64,000 nucleotides of DNA from Mayamaea pseudoterrestris (taxonomy: Eukaryota > Bacillariophyta > Bacillariophyceae > Sellaphorales > Sellaphoraceae): contig BROI01000002.1 of NCBI GenBank assembly GCA_027923505.1, forward strand, positions 2,604,001 to 2,668,000. The letters run 5' to 3'. Made by a program: the position numbers and the translations under genes. Position 1 is the first letter of the stretch. Each line of letters begins with the position of its first letter. Positions 23,251 through 32,949 of the stretch are shown piece by piece. The notes under the pieces were generated by a model, which ran no database searches, had not been told where the DNA came from, and saw only the letters and a list, made by a program, of their open reading frames with translations.

Positions 23251-26200
23251 ATGGCAAAAATTTGCAAGAAATCATCCTCCTCCAAGCCCAGCCGGAAGCG
23301 GCCGTCACCCTTTCGCATCAAGGTCGGATCAGTCGTAGCGCTCCGCATGCAATCGACCGGAAATTCAATATCCATCTGTTCCGAAAGAAATTCTACACTA
23401 CAGGCCATTAAGTTTCTCAACTATTCATACGTTTGGGCGGCTCCGGTTCCAGGACGCGATGAAGGACTCGCACTGCTCGGCAAGTGCGTTCGCCTTTTTC
23501 TCCCAAAGAAGGCTGTGCCCGATCCATCACGACGCGTTCTGGAAGGACAAGTCGTTGGAGTTCATCATTTAAAACCAAACAAGATTCATTTGCTCGTTGA
23601 TCAAGCGACAGCCGACGCCTTTCCATTTATAACTAAAGTACCTGAATCACTGTCAGTGTCTGCACCTGACGCAAGCCGCAGCAAGTCGGCGCGGAAGCAT
23701 GCCGCACTCGAGGAGCGAATCAGAGGCGCCAACAAGGTACTACTGCAAATAAAATTGAGTGCTCCTGGGCCGGCATTTAAGATAAAAAGCGATCAAGCAA
23801 AATCGATACAATGGGCCGTCCTCAAACTGGTACCGAACAAGCTATTTCGCGAATCGACTGACTCTGCAGCTGATCCAAGAGCATCTCTTAATAACGACAC
23901 TTCATCAATCACAGCGTCAAAACAGTCTATCTTACATAAACAACTAAAAGCCTCAGTCAAGCATGTCGGTGATGGTCGCGACTCTACCGAGCAGCAGGTA
24001 AATAACTGGAGGTGGCTGACAAGTCGATACCATGACTCTCTCTTTCGTAACGTTTGTTGGACTATTCCACCAATGCCCCTGAATGGTAAAAACGATATGA
24101 CTACTTTATGTTCAAATGACATAACAATTTACTCTCAGATACTGTCGGCTGGATTTATTGGAGTTGTCAAGCAAATCAATGTTGTTGGCGCAAGCACTGG
24201 GTCATTGGCGTCGGTGACAATCGAGCGACTTATACTGCCGCAGCATACAGCGGCAATGACAAAACAAAACGTTCAACTTGTATATAAAGATTATGATCAT
24301 CATAATTTACTACTGCATGTGCCGATTGAGCAATTGGTGGTTATTGCCAACTCATTGGAGCTACAGGCAACAGTCACGATGGAAGATTCACTGCAGTCGT
24401 CACCTCCCGACGACCCACACATGCTCAACCGGATGCTTTGTTCACATGCATATTCCTTGCAACATGATACATATTTTCCTTTCAATATCGAAACTCCGAA
24501 AGAAGCACCAATTAAGCATCCATGCCATCGCTGCCGAAGGGTTTCGAACGATCCCATCGAGTGCAAGTCTTCCATCTGTCCCTTGCTGGGTCCACATGGA
24601 CAATGCACAAGAGCTTGGTGCAATACATGTCTTATGGAACTTGAACAACAAGAAGCCACTAGCGAACGATTTCCCTGCTGTCATTTACGTTGCGACTGCC
24701 ATCGGTGCATGTCATTCCTTGGGTCAACGTTGCAGGATGACCTTTTTGCAGCAGTGGCGGCTGCGAGCAAGAAAAATGCTGTCAAAATACCCAAGCTCAA
24801 CGAAAGCACACTCCTGTTTCCGCTAGCCACTGTAAACACGATTGATAATGTTGATTTTAATCTTCCGCGCTTCTTGCTCGATTCTGTCGATCATCCCATA
24901 CCCAGGGCGCAATCCAGTCGGACCAAGCCGTCGAGTTCAAGGCGAATAATGCGAATCTACGACAAAGCCATTCGCAAGCCAAAAGCTATGAGCAAATCGT
25001 CGAAGAGACAATCTAATGAGAAGCGCAAAGTTCTTATTGTTGAGGACTATACCTGCTTTAAGCCGACGTGCGCGCGGCACGTTGGATTTGATGATGCTTC
25101 TCAACTTTGCAAGCATATAAACCAATCGCAGCTAAATCCCAGTTCTGTTTGTGTTTATTCGGATCGATCTCGGAACATGCGCGAAGTGCTGAAAGAGCAG
25201 CGACGAGAATTTCCTTCCGAAAAGGAGGACAAACCAAATACAGGCAACCGGGCAGCGAGAGCAAATCAACGACGTTTTATGAAAAATGTGTCTCTTCTTG
25301 GTTCAAGCGCTTTAACTGTCGATACTCTTGCAACTCGGGAGCCACAGATTCGGTTCGACCGAAGCAGCATACATGCTTGGGGCGTGTTTGCCGACGAGGA
25401 CATTGCCGCTGAAGAAATGATTATTGAGTACAAAGGCGTACTGATATCCAACACCGTAGCCGAGAAACGAGAGAAGCTGTATGAAGTTGAAAAGATTGGC
25501 AGTGATTATATGTTTCGCATTGACTCCCATAGTGTTTGCGATGCAACTAAGGAGGGCAATGTTGCTCGCTTCATCAACGCAAGCTGCGATCCAAAGTACG
25601 TAGAGGGAGCTACACCATTTGCATTCACCCATCAACCCCTCATCTAACTCACCTTCAATCTGTTTATCGACAGCTGCTACACTAAAATCATCACTATTGA
25701 CGGAACGAAACGCATCGTTATCTATTCAAAGCGAGCTGTCGTGGCAGGCGAGGAGCTTGCGTACGATTACAAATTTCCTTTGGAGTACGATCCGAGCAAA
25801 CGAATCTCATGTCATTGCGGAGCAAAGGATTGCCGTGGCTATATGAACTGGGACAAGAAATTTGTCGTCGTGCCGGATGAAGAAAAACTTGTTGCAGATG
25901 ATGACGGCAACGCGAAAGCGGACCATTGTTTTGACGATATCAGCCCTGCCGACGCTTCGCGACCTGGCGACGACGACAGCGTTTCCGAGATGGCTTCTTT
26001 TGCGTCGGACGGCTGCACTTTTACAGATAAGAACGAGACGAATGGGGCACTTATTAGTGGATCGCCCGTGTCAGCCAGTGTGACCACCATGGCGAGTGAA
26101 AAAGTCGTTGGAGAAGATGGAGTTGAGAGCTACAAGGACAAGGGAAATGCACTTTTGACACCCGTTGAAATCAGCCGCATCAAGCGCACTCAAGACGACT

Positions 26201-26343
26201 CGGAGGAGTTTACCAACAATATGAAGGTAATTTTACCTTCTTTATCTGCGGCGAGTACGCAAAGCAAGGAACTTGCGAACTATGCTCCATCTTGCAAACG
26301 CTTAAAAATGGTTGTGGAAGCGCCAAGGCCAGATCGCGGTTGA
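23251..26343 (+). CDS. SET1: SET1/COMPASS-type H3K4 methyltransferase with CDCA7-like zinc finger, two exons
   Basis: Exons 23251-25595 and 25674-26343; 78-bp intron (GTACGT...CGACAG, phase 2); 1004 aa. Splicing recreates RFINASCDPNCYTKII, the core SET motif, with Asn made from bases of both exons. The SET domain spans about 695-820 (IHAWGVFADEDI, GSDYMFRID, GEELAYDYKFP), followed by post-SET CHCGAKDCRGYMN (about 828-840), both of SET1/MLL type. At about 423-485 a Cys-rich module (CHRCRR...CNTC...CDCHRC) resembles the zf-4CXXC_R1 finger of CDCA7. No RRM was seen. By family it methylates histone H3 Lys4 in the nucleus. ATG at 23251 lies 160 bp after the minisatellite. Confidence 0.88.
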
Positions 26344-26620
26344 TTGGTCCAATTGATAAGAATTCATAGAGCTAGCTATTGACCACCATTTGCAAAAAGG
26401 TAACTGTAGGTTAGATATATATCGTGGGTGGAAACGTATGTTTATTTAACGGAATCAAGTGAAATTCAACTCATCTCCCGCCACTTGTGGAACTTCACGA
26501 CGCAGATCGGGTGATGATTGGTGATTAATGAGCTGTTAACATTGAGTGAAATGGATGCAGACGACATGTAGATTCATAATGCGACATACCACACCCGACT
26601 GGTGTTGCACTTGTTGTCGT

Positions 26621-27103
26621 TTAAATCATGATCACCTGAAGTTTGTCGGTCGACTCCTTGACCAATTTAACGACCTGCTCCACTCGTTCCGCATATTCAG
26701 CGGTTCGCTCAGTCTTCAAAACGAGACTGTTGCGAGTCGCTTGGCTCTTCTTCATGCTCTCCCGCAACTTTCGGCTCGTAACTTGGAGGCGGTCGAAGAA
26801 GGATCCAGTCAGATCCTCGTCGATGCTGTCATCGCTCGAGGAGGTGGACGAAGAACTTGAATAGGCCAAGCCCGGAAGCAAGTCACCATGTTCGTTGTAT
26901 CCCAGTAGATCCAGTGATGGAAGATCACAAAAATCCATGAGAATCTCGTCGGTACTTGAGAAGGATGCGGTTGGTAGGCCTTGGGCGACGTGCATGCCAT
27001 TGTCCTCCGTCATGTCCTCGTCGCACCAGTCGCCAAGCATCATCTCGTCATCATCCGAATGCACCAACTCGTAGAGTTCGTCGTCGATTGCCATGGCTGC
27101 CAT
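26621..27103 (-). CDS. Acidic protein with C-terminal coiled coil, unknown function
   Basis: 160 aa from ATG at 27103 (MAAMAIDDE); the longer open frame upstream lacks an ATG. The N-terminal two thirds are acidic and Ser-rich (HSDDDEMMLGDWCDEDMTED, YSSSSSTSSSDDSIDEDLTG). The last ~55 residues (FFDRLQVTSRKLRESMKKS...ERVEQVVKLVKESTDKLQV) form a likely coiled coil. No family is recognised. The gene converges on SET1 (277 bp between stops) and diverges from the ILGDNP gene. Composition and ATG context favour a real gene. Confidence 0.6.
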   Translation of the reverse strand: MAAMAIDDELYELVHSDDDEMMLGDWCDEDMTEDNGMHVAQGLPTASFSSTDEILMDFCDLPSLDLLGYNEHGDLLPGLAYSSSSSTSSSDDSIDEDLTGSFFDRLQVTSRKLRESMKKSQATRNSLVLKTERTAEYAERVEQVVKLVKESTDKLQVIMI

Positions 27104-27799
27104 TATTGTAGTGGATGAAAGGTGCTTCTGTTTTGCAGATCTCGAGATTGTGGCATGTAGGATTGGACCCGACCAAAAGTCAGATCGGCAAGTCGGTCGA
27201 ACTTTGTTTGCCCGCAAGATTCAACACAGGACTTTGAAAACTTACGCCTTGTGACCATGCCACTACTGATAAACCGAATTGACGTTTCTCGATGGATGAA
27301 TCGGCAGCGTCATTTTGTGGGGTCACGAATACCATTGCCCAATTAGTCATTTCAAATTTCTGCAAACGTGAAACGACGGAGTTTTGCTTGTCCCGTCTAC
27401 CAAATGACCAAAAAGAACAAGCGTCACACAAAGGCCCACGGAGTTTGCGATCGGAGAAAGCAAGGGCCTCTTATGATGCCAGTTTGTCTCCAACTGGTTG
27501 CGAAACAGGTTCGAGCCACTTCTTGCGCTATAGTGCATAAATCGACTCCGCGGGTCTTCGGGTTTACGTTGCAGTTTGAGCTATCCGGAACCGGAGGAAC
27601 CTCAATCCCGAACAGCTGACAGCTATTCGCGCGGATGACTGGATACCGGTAAGCTTGACAGCGCAACTTCAATGGCCACCCTGAAAGCGGGCCTCTTTCT
27701 AGCGGAGACCGGAGGGTGGTTTTGGCTTCCACACAAGTCCATCGTCTCGCAAACAAAATAAGCCGACTCCACTATAACTAACAAGCTTGTACACGTCGT
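27104..27799. other. Intergenic between divergent genes, no supported gene
   Basis: 696 bp with overlapping short open stretches on both strands and no recognised domain. One begins MTKKNKRHTKAHG at an ATG near 27401, but reads into low-information sequence. A GGTTCGAGCC near 27510 resembles a tRNA B box, but no T stem forms around it. No repeat was seen. Confidence 0.5.
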
Positions 27800-28252
27800 A
27801 TGAGTTCGCCTCCCAAGAGTATTCTCAAGCAGGACGACTCGCAAAAGTCATTGTCAAAGCATGTGCAATTTAGTGACCTAACAATCTTCGAATTTCATTC
27901 CATCTTGGGCGATAATCCAGCCGTCTCGGATGGCAGTCCATTGACCCTTGACTGGATGCATGAATCACAGACGACCCTGCCCATCCACATTCATGAGTTT
28001 GCCAAGAAGTCAAGGCCACGTCGCAAGAGAAAGGAGATGCGTCTGAGCTCTGCTGCGCGGGATATGTATTTGCTTTCCGAGGGCTATACATTGGAGCAAC
28101 TGCTTAAAGCCGCTGAAGCTACCAAGCATGCTCAGGAGCAGCGCCGTGCCAGCATGAAGGGCACGAGCTGGGACCGTTTTCGGAAGGCGGTCGACGGATT
28201 TAAGGTGGACGGATTTAAGCTTCAGAAGAAGGTGGCCGGAACTGCCGCTTAA
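27800..28252 (+). CDS. Small 'ILGDNP' protein with a PP1-docking-like motif
   Basis: 150 aa. KSILK and KHVQFSD near the N-terminus match the RVxF-type phosphatase-1 docking consensus, and the following FEFHSILGDNPAVSDG matches a pattern I recall from many small diatom and stramenopile proteins of unknown function. A basic middle (KKSRPRRKRKEMR) and a Lys-rich C-terminus follow. VDGFK is repeated in tandem (VDGFKVDGFK) through a 15-bp direct duplication near 28190-28220. No enzymatic domain. Role unknown; PP1 binding is an inference from the motif. Confidence 0.7.
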   Translation: MSSPPKSILKQDDSQKSLSKHVQFSDLTIFEFHSILGDNPAVSDGSPLTLDWMHESQTTLPIHIHEFAKKSRPRRKRKEMRLSSAARDMYLLSEGYTLEQLLKAAEATKHAQEQRRASMKGTSWDRFRKAVDGFKVDGFKLQKKVAGTAA

Positions 28253-28440
28253 GTGTCGTTGCACTGAACCTTCGCGCATACAATCTTATAATTTCATAAC
28301 CGATAGTCAAGATTATCGCAACGCTAAAGTACCTTTATATACTATTTTGCAGTTGTGGGTTTATGCTGCCTTAACTTGAGGTGATTGCAGCGGATGCTGG
28401 GAGCAGAATCAACGCATGCGATAAGCAGGTAAACCTTCCT

Positions 28441-30360
28441 TTACACTTGATCTTCAGCTTTATCTCCATTTCGAACCACACTGGTATCAACCTGAAAATT
28501 ATGCTGATAGAAATCTTTGCGCTCATTGAAAGCGCTCGCGCGTAGCTGTTCCCTTTGAGCGTTAGCGCGCTCAGCCAACAATGCTTCGGTTGCTTGCACA
28601 AGTATTCTGTATTCGTCGAGGAGCGGTCCAAGATCAATGACTCGCAAATCATCGGGTCGCGCAGTCAAGTATGCGTAGGAACGATTGAATCCAGGAGGCA
28701 GAATCTCATCCAGCCCGACAATATCAGAATGATTCTTTCTCCTGCCAACGTTCATTCTAATATCGATGCATTCGCCGTCAGAGTTGTATGCCTGACCACT
28801 TTCCTGTAATTCGTGCCATCGACGAGCCCATTTCAGATCAACAGTTTCTCCTTGCTCCCTCGCTCGTCGAATTGCAACGGGTGGAATGGGCGCCATGGCG
28901 GGCAAGTGTAAATCACCCATAATGTCCGGAAGTTCAACAACGTTGCTATTCGAAAGACGTTCCTGCATCTTAGCAGCACACAGCGCCATGCCTTGCTTCC
29001 ATTCGGTCGGTGACATATTAAGAGGCTGTTCCAAGTCTAACTCAAGGAGAAATTGGACGGCACCATACAAGTTCGTAAATGCATATCCTGCCTCACCTCG
29101 CAGATACTCTTTTTCAGCAAGCTCTTCCACCAGTTTTAGATTAGACATGATATTTCTTGGTCGAGCTTGGATGACGACGAACACGAATGTTGGCAACACG
29201 TCATCGGCGCTTGGACCTTTGCCATTTCCATCGGCTTGCATTGCGGCGCGAAGAGCGACATTAACGCTGTGGTAGAGTGCCAGAACTTGCTGCAATTTGT
29301 CATACACAGAATAGTACCTGTCAATTGATTGTAACGCTATAATGGATTGCGAAGCATCAACGGATTCAACGTTCGCATCCAAGTGTTTCAACGTTAGAAA
29401 CTGTAAAGTCCCTAACCGGGTCTGAAAGTCCGCTTCAGCTTGCTGTGAACCATGCGACTTATACAAAGCCGCAATTTGGTGGTAGCATTGTCCATAAAAC
29501 AAAGCTTCTAAACAGCGTTTGAGTTGCTTATGGTTTTGCAGCGAAGTCTGCTGCTGCACTTGCGAGAACATCGAAGTGATCGTCGACTTCAGTTGCGACG
29601 GCGCAGTCTCTTTACTCAGATTTAGCAGTCGCAACGTCTTCCGCATGGATTCGACGAGCATACTGCAAGATGGCTCATGCAATGCTTTCCAAAATTGTGA
29701 ATATGCGACCAGATAATCATCGTTTGACGAGGACAGCTCAGTGTCCAATATCTCCTGACCTGTCGGATATATGGCGTTGCTCTCAAGTCCATTGACAACG
29801 CTTTGAATGTGCTTCTGTACGTGTGCATAATCCTGAGTACTGTTGATATGGTATAGATCCTTCAACAATGCAGCAGCAGTTGGGAGCTTGCTGAGAGCGT
29901 AAGTCCGCTCAAGAGCTTGCAACGAACTATCAGTGTAAAGCTCGTCTCTGTCGCTAGTCTCATAAGGCGTAGGAACTAGACCAAGCCATTTCTTTCTTGA
30001 TTCTCTTGCTTCCAGAATTAACTGCTGTTTTCGCTCAGCAGTCACAGCTTTGCTGGAAGCGATTGACTGCGGGTCGTGTACGAGTACATCATCGGCACTA
30101 GCGTTGTGAGCGAGTGGTGTCGAGTCTTGCGCCGACGAGGAACCAGGAGAATCAGTGCTTTTAAGGTGGTTATTTGTAAAAGCCAATGTGATATTACCAG
30201 AATTTGTATCGTTGTCATCAGTGATACTAGTAGTAGAAGGTGTGGGACGAGCGATTGAGGACCCACCGAACGTCGTCGCTGCCTGTGTTCCCTCGTCGTT
30301 CGAAAATACTGTGTCCTCCACCGTTTTGAAGTCGACATTTTCCACCTCTTCCTTTTCCAT
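28441..30360 (-). CDS. VPS9-domain protein, putative Rab5-family GEF
   Basis: 639 aa from the first in-frame ATG (30360). The VPS9 domain occupies about 310-500; its best-conserved part reads SADDVLPTFVFVVIQARP then a GEAGYAFTNLYGAVQFLLEL segment, carrying the Asp and Tyr/Thr positions used to open Rab5/Vps21. It should act on early endosomes. The frame stays open a further 61 codons and more upstream (to a TAG at 30577-30579) with coding-like sequence (LRKLRELPVDYWQLLVF) but no ATG, so an upstream exon may supply the true start. The C-terminus has an Arg-rich segment and a helix of RANAQREQLRASAF type. Confidence 0.82.
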   Translation of the reverse strand: MEKEEVENVDFKTVEDTVFSNDEGTQAATTFGGSSIARPTPSTTSITDDNDTNSGNITLAFTNNHLKSTDSPGSSSAQDSTPLAHNASADDVLVHDPQSIASSKAVTAERKQQLILEARESRKKWLGLVPTPYETSDRDELYTDSSLQALERTYALSKLPTAAALLKDLYHINSTQDYAHVQKHIQSVVNGLESNAIYPTGQEILDTELSSSNDDYLVAYSQFWKALHEPSCSMLVESMRKTLRLLNLSKETAPSQLKSTITSMFSQVQQQTSLQNHKQLKRCLEALFYGQCYHQIAALYKSHGSQQAEADFQTRLGTLQFLTLKHLDANVESVDASQSIIALQSIDRYYSVYDKLQQVLALYHSVNVALRAAMQADGNGKGPSADDVLPTFVFVVIQARPRNIMSNLKLVEELAEKEYLRGEAGYAFTNLYGAVQFLLELDLEQPLNMSPTEWKQGMALCAAKMQERLSNSNVVELPDIMGDLHLPAMAPIPPVAIRRAREQGETVDLKWARRWHELQESGQAYNSDGECIDIRMNVGRRKNHSDIVGLDEILPPGFNRSYAYLTARPDDLRVIDLGPLLDEYRILVQATEALLAERANAQREQLRASAFNERKDFYQHNFQVDTSVVRNGDKAEDQV

Positions 30361-30813
30361 GTTGAAGACAAGTAACTGCCAATAGTCTACCGGTAGCTCC
30401 CGCAACTTGCGTAATGTTTTGACCGTTCGTTGATCGTGAGTGAGTTCCGTCGTCGTCTCCACTGCCGCTGCGATATGCGTTTCGGTTTCACTCGTGACCT
30501 GACTGTGTTTAGCAGCGCATGCGCCATTGATCGACCAATTCAAACCGTGCTTGGCGGGAGTGATTTCGAACCTTCTCTAGCGACCACTAAACACCATCCC
30601 AACGCACCATTGCTCTATGTAACTCTCCAAATCCCGGAAGTATGGGCGACCCTCACTTCTAAATACACCTTCATGGTTGTATATCGCACATTTCGGCGAC
30701 GCGTGGCTGCTAACGCTCCACAGGTTTTTTGCGAGGAACGCGGTCGGCGGCTCAACAAAATCACAACTTCCACGGTCGCAGTCACCATCACCGCATCAAC
30801 GAGTATCATCATC
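30361..30813. promoter_or_regulatory. Region between divergent VPS9 and small acidic genes
   Basis: The left half (30361-30576) is an open extension of the VPS9 frame without ATG and may be coding. The rest should carry the promoter of the small acidic gene. No known element was identified. Confidence 0.4.
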
Positions 30814-31264
30814 ATGGTTTTTAAGAAGCTTCGTCAAACTCTCAGCCGAAAGAAGGTTGACAAGAAGGCTGCGGATTCCAAGGTTGAATCGGTATGTAGT
30901 AGTTTCATAGCAGCGCTAACTGCAAGATGCAAGTTGTCCCTCTTCTAGCGAAGAATGTTCGCGCGGCTTGTCGACTTTGAACTATGATCATCTATCCTAA
31001 CTCAATCCTTGTAAAATACCACAGCAACCCGAACAGGCACCGCCCAAGGAAGAGGAAAAGGTTGAGGACTCTCCTGCTGATTCGAGAGAGGAAGGAAGCA
31101 AGTCTCCAACACCCGAAGAGCAATCGCAAAGCGCGCCCGTCGCCGAGGACTCTCCGGTCCAGCCAATTGAGGAGGAAGTGCCTGAGTCGACGACTCAAAC
31201 TGAGGATGACAAGGCACAGAAAGAGGCATTAAACTGCTGCGGAGTATCCATCGCGGTGGAGTAA
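30814..31264 (+). CDS. Small acidic, Pro/Glu/Ser-rich protein with basic N-terminus and C-terminal Cys pair, two exons
   Basis: Exon 1 30814-30891 and exon 2 31025-31264 are joined by a 133-bp intron (donor GTATGT, acceptor ACCACAG, phase 0), giving 105 aa. Exon 1 encodes a basic amphipathic helix (MVFKKLRQTLSRKKVDKK). Exon 2 is disordered and acidic (PPKEEEKVEDSPADSREE, EDSPVQPIEEEVPESTTQ) and ends ALNCCGVSIAVE. Basic head, acidic linker and adjacent cysteines would suit a peripheral, possibly acylated, membrane protein, but there is no Gly2 for myristoylation. No family is recognised. A poly(A)-type AATAAA follows near 31443. Both splice sites are strong and both exons stay open. Confidence 0.65.
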
Positions 31265-31709
31265 GGGAGCAAGGAACTCATGGTTTTCGGGTCGGTCGGC
31301 AATTGAAAACTGTATTTGGCGATTGATGGGAAGGTGAATCAGCGTTACTCGATGTGGAAGAAGATGACGCGAGGAGCACAACATCAGTCGTTAGTATATG
31401 TTTATCTGAATTGCTTCAACATCTATAAAAATTTGTCGTTTAATAAAATAAATCTACTTGTGGTTTATAAACGCGTAGTCTTTCGCACCTATACTGGTTT
31501 GGGTTGCACGGCTGCGCGATGCGTCTCGACAAGCGATGAACATTATTTGCTCATCTCGCACTTATTTGCAAGGTCACTTTGCCAGAACGCTGAACAATGT
31601 TCGATGAATGCCGGCAACCTATGAGATGCTAACTGCCCATTGGCATAACACCATTTGTGCTAGATTTACTAACTGCTCTTGTTAATTATAGTGCTTGGTT
31701 AGTGCTTGG
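31265..31709. other. Intergenic, 3' UTR and no supported gene
   Basis: AT-rich 3' flank of the small acidic gene with AATAAA-type signals near 31443. A short direct duplication (GTGCTTGGTTA) near 31690-31712 abuts the COQ5 pseudogene. Confidence 0.5.
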
Positions 31710-32545
31710 TTACATTAAGGATGTGTACCCCTGATAAAGTGCAACGATACCACTCGTAGCTCGTCTCTTCCATGCCTGCCTGTTGCATGCGAAGTCGTAG
31801 CACGTCTTGGTTGGGCATTTGTCTAATACTTTCCACAAGATATTGGTAAGATGCCCTATTTTTAGCCACTAATTCTCCCAAGGTTGGCAATAGATGGAAT
31901 GAGTAGATGTCATATACTTGTCGCAGTAGTGGATTCGGAATGTTGGGAGTAAACTCGAGACAGAAGAAGTACTCAATTTGCTTCGCGCAAGGCTGCATCC
32001 ATGTCTGTCACGTTGCGAAGTTTAAAAGCAATTGTATAAAGGTCAAAAGAGTCATCAGCAAACTGGTGACATTCCTGTGCATTCCTTGAACAAACTGCAG
32101 CTTTTGACTGTCTTGAATGGCGCTTCCATACTTATCAATCGCGCGGCTTTGTCCAAACGAAGCAATCCTTCTTAATGTCGCAGACTACAATCTGAACATT
32201 TGCAGTTGGATCCTTATCAAGGTTAGTTGCTTGCAGGAATCGAAAGGCAATGTCGCCAGTTCCTCCGGCAACGTCGAGGATTCTGTAGTCGTCATTTTGT
32301 TCTCTGGACCTGAAAAGGACTGCGGCAATATCCTTGAGATGCGTAGCATCTAAAAGATAGTTTTTCCACAGCGATGGATTCCACCTGATATGACATCGTT
32401 CATGAGATCATAATTGTCAGCAACCTTTTCGAAAACGTCGCAAACGCGCTCCTGCTTTTCGTGGATCGGTACTTGCTCAAAACCGAAGTGTGTCGTAGTG
32501 TTGGCCGTCGAGAGGCAGAGATTGACGACGTGTTTGCGCTATACT
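31710..32545 (-). pseudogene. COQ5: COQ5 (ubiquinone C-methyltransferase) pseudogene with several frameshifts
   Basis: Read on the minus strand, pieces of COQ5/UbiE appear in the right order but in different frames: [17 protein letters not shown] and [18 protein letters not shown]; then WKNYLLDAT and ILDVAGGTGDIAFRFL (SAM-binding motif I); VQIVVCDIKKD; GQSRAIDKYGS; AQECHQFADDSFDLYTIAF; and CLEFTPNIPNPLLRQVYDIY to YQYLVESIRQMPNQD. Breaks lie near 32370, 32155-32165 (two small losses), 32080, 31980 (also missing about eight residues of the YRVLKPGG segment) and 31748. No ATG heads the first piece; a TAG precedes it. The intact enzyme makes ubiquinone in mitochondria, so a working copy probably exists elsewhere. 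Sequencing error is unlikely to explain so many breaks beside intact genes. Confidence 0.85.
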
Positions 32546-32684
32546 CTTAAAATGGTTGATCACGCTACTTGCATCATGGCAGCGGATAAGTTGTGGAGGT
32601 GTGCCAAACTGCAGCGCATGTATGATCGGCTTTGATTTTGATTCGTTCGCCTTCGTTCAATCAGTGCCACATAAGAACTCTTCA

Positions 32685-32860
32685 TGACGTAATTGACACT
32701 GGCATTCGTTTCGTATTATTGCCTTGTGACGTAATTGACACTAGCACTCGTTTCATACTACTGCCTTATGACGTAGTTTTCACTGGCACTCGTTTCATAC
32801 TATTGCCTTACGACGTAATTGACACTGGCACTCGTTTCATACTATTGCCTGGTGGCGTAA
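32685..32860 (+). repeat. 42-bp minisatellite, copy 2
   Basis: The same 42-bp unit as at 22914-23089, same orientation and phase: TGACGT-type sites begin at 32685, 32727, 32769 (TGACGTAG), 32811 (CGACGTAA) and 32853 (TGGCGTAA). The later units are more degenerate. A G-box CACGTG follows at 32862-32867, then the ATG of the membrane protein at 32950. Confidence 0.92.
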
Positions 32861-32949
32861 TCACGTGGCTTGGGCGCCAAAGGCTATCGCTCCAAGCAAC
32901 CATGGCCCGAAGTGCATAACTTCTTTTTCTACTCCGCCATGCTTGTATC

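Noticed and set aside
27500-27520. tRNA-like B box GGTTCGAGCC
   Set aside because: No T stem, anticodon arm or acceptor stem can be drawn around it.
31710-32545. COQ5 as an intact multi-intron gene
   Set aside because: Frame changes occur within a few bases, with no room for introns, and conserved residues are missing.
32632-32919. Plus-strand open frame with a repeated DVIDTGTRFILLPY
   Set aside because: Same minisatellite read on the other strand; the two loci favour different frames, so the protein is not conserved.
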